From: Blastochloris sulfoviridis
GTDB lineage: Bacteria > Pseudomonadota > Alphaproteobacteria > Rhizobiales > Xanthobacteraceae
Assembly (NCBI RefSeq): GCF_008630065.1
Contig: NZ_VWPL01000012.1
Span: forward strand, 44,241-108,240
Direction of reading: 5' to 3'
Length of the DNA: 64,000 nucleotides
Shown: positions 9,104 through 17,782 of the stretch, piece after piece
How positions within the stretch are numbered: position 1 is the stretch's first letter
How the letters are laid out: each line of letters begins with the position of its first letter
Program-made: the position numbers and the translations under genes
Notes under the pieces: generated by a model
What the model was told of the DNA's origin: nothing
The model's database searches: none
What the model saw: the letters and a program-made list of their open reading frames with translations, nothing else

Positions 9104-9787
9104 TTATGCCATGTAGCTCGCTTCACTGTCTTCCTCTTGCCGAAGCGTCTGAAGTGCTACCTTGTTCGCAGTCGCTTTAAACCTGTCGATGAATTCGGCC
9201 CTATCGGCATGCTCCAGCGAACGATCATCTAGTCGGGCATCGATGAGAAATTGTCGGAGTGCATTCCGCACGGCGATGTCATCACGTGAGCCGCGGCGAT
9301 TTCGTAAGAGATCTTGAGCGGAGAGCGACTGTGCACGCTCCGCCAGCCTCTCTGGAGCGAACACTGGGTTGCGTTCCTCAGCGCTTCTCGCGATCAAGAT
9401 CGTGCGCACGCACCAGAGGGCCCGCTTCGTCAGGAGCTGCGGGTTCAGTTCGGCACCAAAGCTGACCAGGAACCACCCGAAGTCGCTGGCTCGCGAGATC
9501 TCGGCCGCATAGCTGGACCGGAATTGAAAGACTTGCCGGAGTCTCGGCAGATAGTTGTCCGGATCGATGAGCGGCTTCGCTTCCCGCACGAGGTGGCAGA
9601 CGAATAGGTCGCCGTCGCGCGCGTCCTGTTCGAGCTGGCGCCAAGGGTAGAGAAAGAGGGAGAGGTTCCCGATCGAGACGTGGCGCGTCTCTTCATCGAG
9701 ACCGATCATCAGCAGGTCGGTGTCTGAGCCTTCAGATTGATCGGCCCGAGCCAGGCTGCCGAAAAGCAAGGTGGCCGCTATCGGCAT
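9104..9787 (-). CDS. MNT-type nucleotidyltransferase
   Basis: The protein has 227 residues. Near the N-terminus is GSLARADQSEGSDTDLLMIG, the GSx(10)DxD motif of the MNT/Pol-beta nucleotidyltransferase fold, placed ten residues from the start. The rest is helical, with a tract KRALWCVRTILIARS as in C-terminal helical domains of this superfamily. In toxin-antitoxin pairs such proteins (MntA) AMPylate a HEPN toxin, but no HEPN gene is adjacent here. The nearest HEPN-motif gene is 12 kb away. It starts 54 bp after the WYL regulator gene on the same strand and is probably co-transcribed with it, so it may belong to the CBASS control region. Function is inferred from the fold only. Confidence 0.7.
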   Translation of the reverse strand: MPIAATLLFGSLARADQSEGSDTDLLMIGLDEETRHVSIGNLSLFLYPWRQLEQDARDGDLFVCHLVREAKPLIDPDNYLPRLRQVFQFRSSYAAEISRASDFGWFLVSFGAELNPQLLTKRALWCVRTILIARSAEERNPVFAPERLAERAQSLSAQDLLRNRRGSRDDIAVRNALRQFLIDARLDDRSLEHADRAEFIDRFKATANKVALQTLRQEEDSEASYMA

Positions 9788-9841
9788 CTTTGCTTACCGG
9801 AAATGGTGATGCGATGGTGCGAAAGGAGAATGCGCTTCATC

Positions 9842-10756
9842 TTATTCGCCCCCGGTCGAGGCCCGCGCCAGCGCCTCGATCGACATCTGGCGCGACGACG
9901 CGCGCGCCTGGGTGACTTCATCGCGATTGTGCAGAACGATCTGTTGCTTCTCTGGCTTCAGCACGCCCGGCTCGACGTCGAGATTATACTCGCTCATTAG
10001 GTAGAAGCTGAGGCTTAAACGGCATGGCCGGATGAGCTTGCCGTCCGTCATGGCGTGCTCGCTTGCGACGGCAGCCTGACGTTCCGGCGGCAACCCCGGA
10101 TTCGGACGAATCACGAGATTGATTTTCTGCGCCCACTCATAGTCGAGCGAGACGTCCACAGACGCTGGCCGGTGGTCGATGACCTTGGCGATCCGGTTGA
10201 GATTGTAATCTCGAAAATCATTGTGGTCGCGCGACCATGAGCGCACGTACCAGCGGCCGGCGCTATGGGCGAGTGCATGTGGTGCAATCGTCCGAGAAGG
10301 CTGCACCGAGCCCGTTAGCGACGCGTAATCGATGTCGATCTCCTGGTGCTTGCGGATTGCGTCGAGCACGCGCAGCAGCACTGCGGGGTCGGTTGGCCTG
10401 CGCCCTAGCGTGAGGACCTCGATCGGCGGGATGGCGTCGAACCAGGTGTCGCCAGGCCGCATCCAGCGGTTTTCGATCGCTACGAGCTGCAGAAGATAGC
10501 GCTCGATCGTCTCGCCGATGAACGCCGGCGCGAAGTCATCTGTTCGGATGTAGGCTTTCTCGGCCCGGTCATAACGGAGGTTGGCGGCGGCGATCTTCTC
10601 GTAGTGTCCGATGTCGGCCGACGCCTGCTGCGCCGAGATGCCGAACGTGGTGGCCAGGTCGCTGCGGTTGAAGCGGCCATCCCAAAAGAGCCGAAAATCG
10701 ATGAATTCGAGCCGCCGTCGGACTCCCCAACGCAACCGTTCGCTTCCATCCTCCAC
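9842..10756 (-). CDS. capW: WYL-domain transcriptional regulator, CapW type
   Basis: The 304-residue protein has an N-terminal winged helix (RLEFIDFRLFWDGRFNRSD, then FGISAQQASADI), a middle WYL domain (IDIDYASLTG, HALAHSAGRWYVRSWS) and a C-terminal WCX-like part. Regulators with this layout divergent from a CBASS operon are CapW repressors, which respond to DNA-damage-related signals and control CBASS. Here the gene is divergent from capV with 137 bp between the start codons, and that space holds a perfect 8-bp inverted repeat. The start is taken as GTG 10756, since no ATG gives a complete N-terminal helix. A role as repressor of both CBASS and itself is inferred. Confidence 0.8.
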   Translation of the reverse strand: MEDGSERLRWGVRRRLEFIDFRLFWDGRFNRSDLATTFGISAQQASADIGHYEKIAAANLRYDRAEKAYIRTDDFAPAFIGETIERYLLQLVAIENRWMRPGDTWFDAIPPIEVLTLGRRPTDPAVLLRVLDAIRKHQEIDIDYASLTGSVQPSRTIAPHALAHSAGRWYVRSWSRDHNDFRDYNLNRIAKVIDHRPASVDVSLDYEWAQKINLVIRPNPGLPPERQAAVASEHAMTDGKLIRPCRLSLSFYLMSEYNLDVEPGVLKPEKQQIVLHNRDEVTQARASSRQMSIEALARASTGGE

Positions 10757-10791
10757 TCCAAATCCTCCAAAAACACGATTCTGGCTGACTT

Positions 10792-10816
10792 ATCGCGTCC
10801 AGTTACTTGACGCGAT
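10792..10816. promoter_or_regulatory. Candidate CapW operator
   Basis: Perfect inverted repeat ATCGCGTC - 9 bp - GACGCGAT, lying between the divergent capW and capV starts. Its 25-bp span and central position fit a dimeric winged-helix repressor. The binding protein is inferred from position. Confidence 0.55.
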
Positions 10817-10822
10817 CAGGGG

Positions 10823-10846
10823 CCGTCCCCATATCATATGGACGGA
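10823..10846. promoter_or_regulatory. Second palindrome in the capW-capV space
   Basis: The core is CCATAT-C-ATATGG (13 bp, perfect). It extends imperfectly to CCGTCC on the left and GGACGG on the right. It sits 48 bp before the capV start and is AT-rich at its centre, so it may be a second operator or overlap a promoter -10 region. Confidence 0.35.
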
Positions 10847-10893
10847 CGATGGGGGCATGGCAACCTCGCCGTTAAGCAGCGAGGGTCGCCTGA

Positions 10894-12042
10894 ATGGAAC
10901 CGTGTGAGGAAGATCAACAGCTTAGCGCCCCTTTTCGCGTCCTAAGCCTGGATGGCGGCGGCATGCGGGGCATCTATACGGGGGCCTTCCTCGCTCGTCT
11001 GACCGATCAGTTCGCGCGGATCCGAGGCGAATCGGCGCTCGACCTCGGCCGTGGCTTTGATCTGATCACTGGCACGAGCACTGGCGCGATCGTGGGCTGC
11101 GCGCTCGCAGTCGGACGGCCGATGATGGAAGTTGTCGCGCTCTATCGCGAGCACGGGCCGAAAATTTTTCCGCACAGGCTCACGGGCAAGCTCAGTGCGA
11201 TCTATCGCGCTTCCCAAGGCGACCGCTTCGTGCGGGCGGGCGATCATGCGCTGCGGCAGGCCCTGACGGCGGTTCTCGGCGACGTCACTATGCTCGACGT
11301 CTTCGAGGGGCGTGGCATTTCGCTGTCCGTCCCGACAGTGCTGATGAGCGAGCATCGGGCCTGGGTGTTCAAGAAGACACCGAAAAGCGGCGTTCGCGAC
11401 GATCGCTACCCGCTCGTAGATGTGTGCATGGCGAGTAGCGCCGCGCCGATCTACCGATCGCTGGCTGCGATCGACGACCCGAACACGCCAGGCGGACCGA
11501 AGCAGGTGTTCGCTGATGGCGGGTTGTGGGCGAACAACCCGATCATGGTCGGGCTTGTCGATGCGTTGACGATCGCCGCGCCAGAGAGGCCGATCGAGAT
11601 CTTTTCGCTGGGAACCTGCCCGCGGCCCGAGGGCGATCACCTCGACGCTGAAAGTGCACACAGGTCGATGCTGGACTGGCGGCTTGGCGCTGACGTCGCG
11701 CCGCTCAGCATCTCGGCCCAGGAGTTCGCCTTCGATAACATGGCGCGGTTGCTTGCCAACGCCATCACGATCTGCGGGCGCTCGATCCGTCGGGTGCGGT
11801 TTCCCAACAAGCCGGTCCCCGCGAGCATGATGCCATACCTGGCGCTCGACGATACGCGGCCAGAGGCGATGGACCGCCTGATCGGCCAAGCCAACACCGA
11901 CGCCGACCTGACCAAGAGCGCGTGCGACGACCTGAACAGCGAGGACGGCCGGATGATCCGGCGCCTCATGCTCGACCTGCCGGCGATGCCGGCGACCGGC
12001 GCGGTCTGGGACCGTGCCTCAACTCAGAACCTGAAAGGATAG
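10894..12042 (+). CDS. capV: CBASS effector, patatin-like phospholipase CapV
   Basis: 382 residues. GGGMRG at 21-26 is the oxyanion element, GTSTG at 60-64 carries the nucleophile Ser62, and DGG at 208-210 supplies the catalytic Asp. These are the patatin hallmarks. In CBASS, CapV is activated by the cyclic dinucleotide from the CD-NTase and degrades membrane phospholipids, killing the infected cell. The gene is first in the operon, its stop lies 2 bp before the CD-NTase ATG, and a purine-rich stretch precedes its ATG. Length and order match type II CBASS of the capV-dncV-cap2 kind. Confidence 0.9.
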   Translation: MEPCEEDQQLSAPFRVLSLDGGGMRGIYTGAFLARLTDQFARIRGESALDLGRGFDLITGTSTGAIVGCALAVGRPMMEVVALYREHGPKIFPHRLTGKLSAIYRASQGDRFVRAGDHALRQALTAVLGDVTMLDVFEGRGISLSVPTVLMSEHRAWVFKKTPKSGVRDDRYPLVDVCMASSAAPIYRSLAAIDDPNTPGGPKQVFADGGLWANNPIMVGLVDALTIAAPERPIEIFSLGTCPRPEGDHLDAESAHRSMLDWRLGADVAPLSISAQEFAFDNMARLLANAITICGRSIRRVRFPNKPVPASMMPYLALDDTRPEAMDRLIGQANTDADLTKSACDDLNSEDGRMIRRLMLDLPAMPATGAVWDRASTQNLKG

Positions 12043-12044
12043 TG

Positions 12045-13091
12045 ATGTTCGACTGCGCCAAGGACGTCCGTGCGTATCACGACCAGGACGTGACTCTGCC
12101 CAAGAGCGAGCAGGATGCGATGCGCGACCGGCGCAACTCGAACCGCACCCGGCTGCGCAAGGGCTTGTCCGACGCCGGGAAACCGGCACCGATCGAGTTC
12201 GTCAAGCAGGGCAGCTACGCCATGAAGACGATGGTCCGCGACGCTGACAACGACTACGACATTGATGACGGCGTGTATTTCCGAAAGGAAGGCCTCGTCG
12301 GCGACCGCGGCGCCGAGATGACGGCGCTACAGGCCCGGCAAATGGTCAGGGACGCTGTTGACGAAGGGAAGTTCAAGCGGGCCCCGGAAGTCCGCTCCAA
12401 TTGCGTGCGGGTCTTTTACGAAAAGGGTTACCATGTCGATCTGCCGGTCTACCGGCGGGTCACGACTTCGACGGTCTTTGGAGACGAGTCTCACTACGAG
12501 TTGGCCGCCAGCAGCGGGTGGAAGCGGTCCGACGCCCGCGATGTGTCCGACTGGTATGAAGACGAGCGGGCGAGATCTGCCGATGGCGTCCAGCTACGCC
12601 GCATTAACCGCGATCTGAAGAAGTACGCACGCAGCCGCTATAGCTGGCGGGGCGGCATACTCAGCGGATTCGGCATCACCGTGCTGACCACCGAGCGCTT
12701 TCGCGTCAGCGACCGCGAGGACCGAGCCCTCTACGATACGATGGTGGCGATCCGCGATCGGCTGAACTGGAACCTGCAGGTGGCTCACCCGGTGACGCCG
12801 GGCGATTACATCACCAGCGGGACGGACGACGCGAAGGCCCGCTGCTTCCGCGAGAAGCTTACGGAGGCGATCGACACGCTGGCACCGCTCTTCGACGCGG
12901 ACTGCACGCGCGAGAAGGCGCTCAAAAGCTGGGACAAGGTGTTCGCCACCACCTTCTTTAGCGAGCGGTTGGAAGAGGAGCAACGCGCGTCCGTGGCCGC
13001 ACCGGCCATCATCGGCTCTGCCGCCTTGTTGAGTGCGACGGCCGCGGCTGCTAGCGCGGTCAGCAGCGCCGGCGGCGGCCGTCATGCATGA
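12045..13091 (+). CDS. cdnA: CD-NTase (DncV-like cyclic dinucleotide synthase)
   Basis: 348 residues. GSYAMK at 56-61 followed by DYDIDDGVYF (Asp72, Asp74) is the nucleotidyltransferase active site of clade A enzymes such as DncV, and GYHVDLPVY gives the third acidic residue. It makes a cyclic dinucleotide that activates CapV, probably 3',3'-cGAMP by analogy with DncV. The C-terminus is a low-complexity Ala/Ser/Gly tail ending GGGRHA. In type II CBASS, Cap2 conjugates the enzyme through its C-terminus, so this flexible end is a plausible substrate. ATG 12045 has AAAGGA 5 bp upstream. The frame overlaps cap2 by 8 bp. Confidence 0.9.
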   Translation: MFDCAKDVRAYHDQDVTLPKSEQDAMRDRRNSNRTRLRKGLSDAGKPAPIEFVKQGSYAMKTMVRDADNDYDIDDGVYFRKEGLVGDRGAEMTALQARQMVRDAVDEGKFKRAPEVRSNCVRVFYEKGYHVDLPVYRRVTTSTVFGDESHYELAASSGWKRSDARDVSDWYEDERARSADGVQLRRINRDLKKYARSRYSWRGGILSGFGITVLTTERFRVSDREDRALYDTMVAIRDRLNWNLQVAHPVTPGDYITSGTDDAKARCFREKLTEAIDTLAPLFDADCTREKALKSWDKVFATTFFSERLEEEQRASVAAPAIIGSAALLSATAAAASAVSSAGGGRHA

Positions 13092-14922
13092 AGACTGGCT
13101 ACCGCTCGGCTGGCGACAGGCGACGCTTCGCCTCGAAGCGACCCTGCGCGAGCGGGCGGGCCAGGCGCCCGAGCGTGTCGACCGTGCGACCGTTGCCGCA
13201 GATTATCCCGGACGCGACTGGATCGTCGCCGCGTGGCGCATCAGCGTTGCCTTCTCCGACGGCGTCACCCGGCGGATTGACGTCGTGGCCGGCGCCCAGT
13301 TCATGGCGACGCCGGTCAGGACCGCGCTGGTTGATCACCCCGATCCGATGACGTGGCCCCACGTCGAGGGCGACGGCATCCTGTGCCTGTTGCCGAACAT
13401 GGCGGAGTGGGATCCCGACGATCCTACGGAGGTCGCCATGGACCTCTTGAATCGCTCAGTCCGACTGATCGAGGAGCTGCTGGAGGGCAGCATCATCGAG
13501 CACGACTTCCGCGAAGAGTTCGTTACCTATTGGGGCTACAAGGCGCATTCCCGGGGCGAGAACCTGTTCAGCCTGATTACGCCCAGTCCGCCATCGCGAG
13601 CCGTGCAGGTCTGGCGCGGGAAAGGCCTTGAAATCGTCGGCGAGGACAAGGACGCGATCGCCGACTGGGTGCGTCGCCGCTTCGGGGACAAGACGCCTGT
13701 GAAGACCGAAGCAGCAACCCTCCTATGGCTCGACACGCCGCTGTTGCCCGCCGAATACCCGGAAACTGCGGCCGATCTCTACCGGCTAGCCGAACGGCTG
13801 GGGCCGGATGCGAAGTCGGCGTTGGAACAGTCCGCGAGTGGGGAGCCTGACGAGGTGTTGGCGCTGCTCGGCGCAATCGGGCGCGGCGGTGCCGCACTGA
13901 TCGGCGCGAAAGCACTTAATCCGAAGCGGCGCAAAGCGCGGCCGCGTGCCCCTGACGAGCCGTTGTCCGTTGGTTTCCGGCCTCACCACACTCCGCAGGA
14001 GCTCTTTCTCGGACGCTTCTTCGGAGCAGTCCCAGTCGTCAGAACCCTCGTGCAGCGTGCTGACGCCGACTGGGTGCATGGGCGCGGACGGGACTCCCGA
14101 ACGGGACGGCTGCTCGGCGCGACCGCTGTGGTGGTCGGCTGCGGCTCTGTGGGCGCCCCGGTCGCCTGCGCCTTGGCCCAGGCTGGGGCCGGACGCATTG
14201 TGCTGGTCGATCCGGAGGTGCTGAGTTGGGCGAATGTCGGACGCCATCCGCTCGGCGCGGCAGACGTAGGGCGCAACAAGGCCGAAGCCTTGGCCGAGCG
14301 GCTGCGGACAGACTATCCGCACCTGACCGTTGAACACCGCGCTTGCGGCCTGCATCACCTGATCTCGCACGAGGCGGAGCTGCTTGCCGTTGCGGATCTG
14401 ATCATCGCGACGACCGGAAACTGGGTCGCTGAAAGCGCGCTAAACCGCTGGCATGTCCGGCAAGGGCGCGCTCAGCCGATTCTTTACGGTTGGACGGAAG
14501 CGCAAGCCTGCGCCGGCCACGCGGTCGCGATCGGTAAAGAAGACGGGTGCCTACAATGCCATATCGGCCGCACCGGCGCGCCGGACCTGACGGTTGTCGA
14601 ATGGCCCAACGGGGGAGACGTTCACCAGGAGGAGCCGGCCTGCGGCGCGCACTATCAGCCGTATGGGCCGGTGGAGCTGGCCTATGTGACGGCCATGATC
14701 GCCGAGGTCGCGCTCGATTGCCTGCTCGGCCCGCCTGATCGTTCCTTCAGTCGTGTGTTCGTCGCAGCGCCGCGCCGCATCTCGACGCTTGGCGGGCGGT
14801 TGACAGAGGCGTGGCGCTCGGCCTTCGGCGATGGCGACAGCGGCGTACGGACCGTCGATCGGCCGTGGCTTGCTGTCGGCTGCGCGGCTTGTGGACCAGG
14901 ATGTCTGGACGAACCCGCCTGA
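13084..14922 (+). CDS. cap2: CBASS Cap2, E2-E1 fusion enzyme
   Basis: 612 residues. The N-terminal E2-like domain has its probable catalytic cysteine at 101 (GDGILCLLP). The C-terminal ThiF/E1 adenylation domain has GCGSVG at 352-357 and VDPE around 377. The cysteine in EEPACG (520) is the best candidate for the E1 thioester residue, and further cysteines (CLQC, CAACG) may bind zinc. Cap2 joins the CD-NTase C-terminus to cellular targets and primes signal synthesis. The ATG lies inside the end of the CD-NTase gene. No Cap3 JAB-type protease follows, although type II operons with full Cap2 usually have one. Confidence 0.88.
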   Translation: MHEDWLPLGWRQATLRLEATLRERAGQAPERVDRATVAADYPGRDWIVAAWRISVAFSDGVTRRIDVVAGAQFMATPVRTALVDHPDPMTWPHVEGDGILCLLPNMAEWDPDDPTEVAMDLLNRSVRLIEELLEGSIIEHDFREEFVTYWGYKAHSRGENLFSLITPSPPSRAVQVWRGKGLEIVGEDKDAIADWVRRRFGDKTPVKTEAATLLWLDTPLLPAEYPETAADLYRLAERLGPDAKSALEQSASGEPDEVLALLGAIGRGGAALIGAKALNPKRRKARPRAPDEPLSVGFRPHHTPQELFLGRFFGAVPVVRTLVQRADADWVHGRGRDSRTGRLLGATAVVVGCGSVGAPVACALAQAGAGRIVLVDPEVLSWANVGRHPLGAADVGRNKAEALAERLRTDYPHLTVEHRACGLHHLISHEAELLAVADLIIATTGNWVAESALNRWHVRQGRAQPILYGWTEAQACAGHAVAIGKEDGCLQCHIGRTGAPDLTVVEWPNGGDVHQEEPACGAHYQPYGPVELAYVTAMIAEVALDCLLGPPDRSFSRVFVAAPRRISTLGGRLTEAWRSAFGDGDSGVRTVDRPWLAVGCAACGPGCLDEPA

Positions 14923-15004
14923 CGCCAGCCGGGGGCTAGACCGCAACCTCAGCATGAAGGTGATATGTTAGATATAACGCGCCTATTCGAATGGGGGCCT
15001 GCCC

Positions 15005-16045
15005 GTGGGAGTTGCGCTAGAATCCGTGTTGCCGAACCTCAAAATGGGCCTGGAAAATACCGGGTTCATCTTCGGCGCCGGCACGTCATTTGAGGCGGGA
15101 TATCCACTCATCAGTGGGTTGACCACAATCGTCGTCGATGGACTGAACACCACCGAGCGGCAGACCCTTGATGATGTCTTGGGGACCGCAGGCAAGCCTT
15201 ACGACAGCACAAAAGCGTCGCCCAACATGGAAGAGATCGCCGATCTGGTCACAGAGCATTCGATCAATTCGGGAAGCGGATCATCTTCGGCCCTCGTAGC
15301 GCGTCTCCGCGCGCTCGTGACCGAGGCAATTCTTGGGGTGACCACCCCCAAGCTAGATAACCACATGCGCTTCCTTAAATTATTGAAACAGCGTGCGTTT
15401 GGACGGGCCGCTTGCATCTACATTTTCACCACGAACTACGATGTCCTTTTTGAGCTCGCTGGGGCCGAAGCTGGTGTCGTTGTCGAAACGGGCTTTATAG
15501 GGTCCGTCGAACGGTTCTTCGACCATCAACGCTTCTCGTTGGCATGCGGAGCGCTCCAGCCGCAAAGCCGGTTTACTGAACATCCGGTTCTCACGGTGCG
15601 CCTCATCAAGCTCCATGGATCAATCTCCTGGATTGCCCGCGACGGCCAGGTATTCGAGCGGCATCCCGGTGCAATCGCCCCATCAGAGAAGCGCGTCATG
15701 GTGTTGCCGAGGCGTCGAAAGGTCATCGACACGCTGATGGCGCCCCATGATCAGCTCTTTGGCTTAACCAGCCGGACGATCGGAGCGGATTGCAAGTACT
15801 TAGCAACCTGCGGCTTTAGCTTCGGCGACGATCACATCAACCAAGACCTTCTCGCCCCACCGCTGGCGGGTGGGAAAGCACGCGTGTTTGCATTCTGTGC
15901 GGAGGAGACCAAGGGCATAGCCACGCTTCGCGGCCTAAAAACCTTCAGTGCCGGTTTCCAAACGGGCGGGATTAAGGAAGGGATTGACCATACGGACGGG
16001 ACGGACTGCTGGAAATTCAGCCGGTTCGTCGATTTGTTCGAATAA
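15005..16045 (+). CDS. SIR2-family defence protein
   Basis: 346 residues. FIFGAGTSFEAGYP at 21-34 is the NAD-binding entry, TTNYD contains Asn144 and KLHGS contains His204. These are the SIR2 active site residues, and GFSFGDDHI near the end closes the fold. Defence SIR2 proteins hydrolyse NAD+ to stop phage growth. The start is GTG 15005 with a GGGGG run 8 bp upstream. The next gene, a HerA-type ATPase, begins 10 bp after the stop. This matches the two-gene SIR2-HerA defence system, in which the ATPase forms a ring complex with SIR2. It lies 82 bp behind cap2 on the same strand. Confidence 0.85.
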   Translation: MGVALESVLPNLKMGLENTGFIFGAGTSFEAGYPLISGLTTIVVDGLNTTERQTLDDVLGTAGKPYDSTKASPNMEEIADLVTEHSINSGSGSSSALVARLRALVTEAILGVTTPKLDNHMRFLKLLKQRAFGRAACIYIFTTNYDVLFELAGAEAGVVVETGFIGSVERFFDHQRFSLACGALQPQSRFTEHPVLTVRLIKLHGSISWIARDGQVFERHPGAIAPSEKRVMVLPRRRKVIDTLMAPHDQLFGLTSRTIGADCKYLATCGFSFGDDHINQDLLAPPLAGGKARVFAFCAEETKGIATLRGLKTFSAGFQTGGIKEGIDHTDGTDCWKFSRFVDLFE

Positions 16046-16055
16046 GGGGGCAAAA

Positions 16056-17759
16056 ATGAATTATCGCGTCGGCAAAGTGGTGGCGGTAACAGGCGACGAA
16101 ATCCTTGTCTCCCTCGTCGAACATGATGGTTTGGAGCCACCCTCGGGTGTGCCAAGCAGTATGACTGTCAACGTGCCCAGTCCTGCTGGACCGGTCCCCC
16201 TGCTCATCGGCCAGCCAGGCACATTCGTATTGGTGTCGCTACCCGCCGGATACCTTCTGTGCATGGTGACCGGCATCCAGATGAAAGAGGAGCGGATCGG
16301 ATCCGCTGAGGTGAAGGCAGCCGCAGAAGAGAGCGTCCTGCTATTGGATCGCGTGACCCGCACTCTATCGACTGTACCGGTCGGCATGCTCACCGCCACC
16401 GGTGACTTTGAGCGCGGAACCGATGTTATGCCGACGGTAAACGCGCCGGTCTTTGCGGTTGAGCCGCAAACGATCGACAAAATCTACCAGAGCTATGCGG
16501 AAGGAGACTTTTCGCTCGGCAAGCTATCGCTTATTCCCGACCAGCCCGCCAAAATAAATCTCGACGCGTTTCTAACGAGACATGCGGCCATCCTTGGGCA
16601 GACGGGCGGCGGCAAGTCTTGGACCGTGGCATCCGTCATCCAGAAGATGTGCGGATTTCCCCAGTCGACAATTGTTCTGTTCGACCTGCATGGAGAATAC
16701 GGCTCGACGTTCGGCGCCAGCGCCGATGTGATTCCGGCATCCGACCTCGAGCTGCCCTACTGGCTTATGAACTCGGAAGAGCTGCTCGGGCTGATGGTCG
16801 ATCGCAGCGAATCGGCTGCCCCAAATCAGATAGCTAAGTTCAAAGAGCTGCTGCAGGCGGTGAAGGAATCTGATCCGGAAAATAAAAAGCTGGGAATACC
16901 GAAAATCACCATCGATACCCCGGTTCATTTTAACTTTGACCAGCTGATCAATGAATTCCGCAATCTGGATACGGAACGGGTTACTGGATCCTCTGGGAGG
17001 GAAGTGAACGGACCGCTATATGGACAATTTACTCGACTGCTTATGAGGATCGATTCTCGGCTGAACGATCGCCGATACGATCTGATATTCAAGCCGAATA
17101 AATACGCCACCAGCGCGTCGATGGACGACCTATTCCGTCAACTGCTCGGCGAGAAAGCGGCCGACCGCAAGAAGATCGTCGTAGTCGATTTGAGCATGAC
17201 GCCCTTCGATGTTCGGTCGTCGGTGATTTCGCTGATCCTTCGGTGTTTGTTCGACTTCGCCTATTGGTACAGACGCGTGAACAAGGAGCGCTATCCGATC
17301 GCAGTGTTTGCCGATGAAGCCCACATCTATCTGTCTGATGACGATACGGCTTCGGAGGCAGCCCGGCGCTCGGCAGAACGCATCGCGAAAGAAGGACGCA
17401 AATACGGCATAAGCCTGACCGTCATCAGCCAGCGACCGCGCGAACTCTCAAGCACGATCCTGTCGCAATGCGGCAGCTTTCTGTGCCTGCGAATCTCCAA
17501 TCCCGATGACCAGAGCTACGTCCGCAATCTCCTGCCGGACTCCGTCCGCGGGATCACGGCGATGTTTTCGACACTGCGTCGGGGTGAGGCGATCTTGCTG
17601 GGCGATTCGGTGATGATGCCCACTCGCATCAGAATTGATCGTCCCAATCCGCCTCCAGAGAGTGACGACGCGTCGTTCGCCAAAACTTGGGCGAAAACGC
17701 CCACACCTCTGGACGTCGCGTCCGTGCTCAAGGCCTGGCGAAATCAGGCGGCGAGCTAG
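16056..17759 (+). CDS. herA: HerA-type ATPase/translocase
   Basis: 567 residues. The N-terminal beta-rich HAS-barrel-like part is followed by GQTGGGKS at 181-188 (Walker A), LFDLHGEYGS, and YPIAVFADEAHIYL (Walker B). KYGISLTVISQRP and a C-terminal arginine region follow, typical of HerA/FtsK-like DNA translocases (DUF87). In SIR2-HerA systems it forms hexamers and controls the NADase. ATG 16056 follows the SIR2 stop by 10 bp with a GGGGG site. The next gene starts 23 bp further on. Confidence 0.87.
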   Translation: MNYRVGKVVAVTGDEILVSLVEHDGLEPPSGVPSSMTVNVPSPAGPVPLLIGQPGTFVLVSLPAGYLLCMVTGIQMKEERIGSAEVKAAAEESVLLLDRVTRTLSTVPVGMLTATGDFERGTDVMPTVNAPVFAVEPQTIDKIYQSYAEGDFSLGKLSLIPDQPAKINLDAFLTRHAAILGQTGGGKSWTVASVIQKMCGFPQSTIVLFDLHGEYGSTFGASADVIPASDLELPYWLMNSEELLGLMVDRSESAAPNQIAKFKELLQAVKESDPENKKLGIPKITIDTPVHFNFDQLINEFRNLDTERVTGSSGREVNGPLYGQFTRLLMRIDSRLNDRRYDLIFKPNKYATSASMDDLFRQLLGEKAADRKKIVVVDLSMTPFDVRSSVISLILRCLFDFAYWYRRVNKERYPIAVFADEAHIYLSDDDTASEAARRSAERIAKEGRKYGISLTVISQRPRELSSTILSQCGSFLCLRISNPDDQSYVRNLLPDSVRGITAMFSTLRRGEAILLGDSVMMPTRIRIDRPNPPPESDDASFAKTWAKTPTPLDVASVLKAWRNQAAS

Positions 17760-17782
17760 CGCGCTGGTAAGCACTTGAAACA

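Noticed and set aside
14923..15004. Hidden cap3 gene or fragment after cap2
   Set aside because: The 82-bp space is too short, and no JAB motif is found in any nearby frame.
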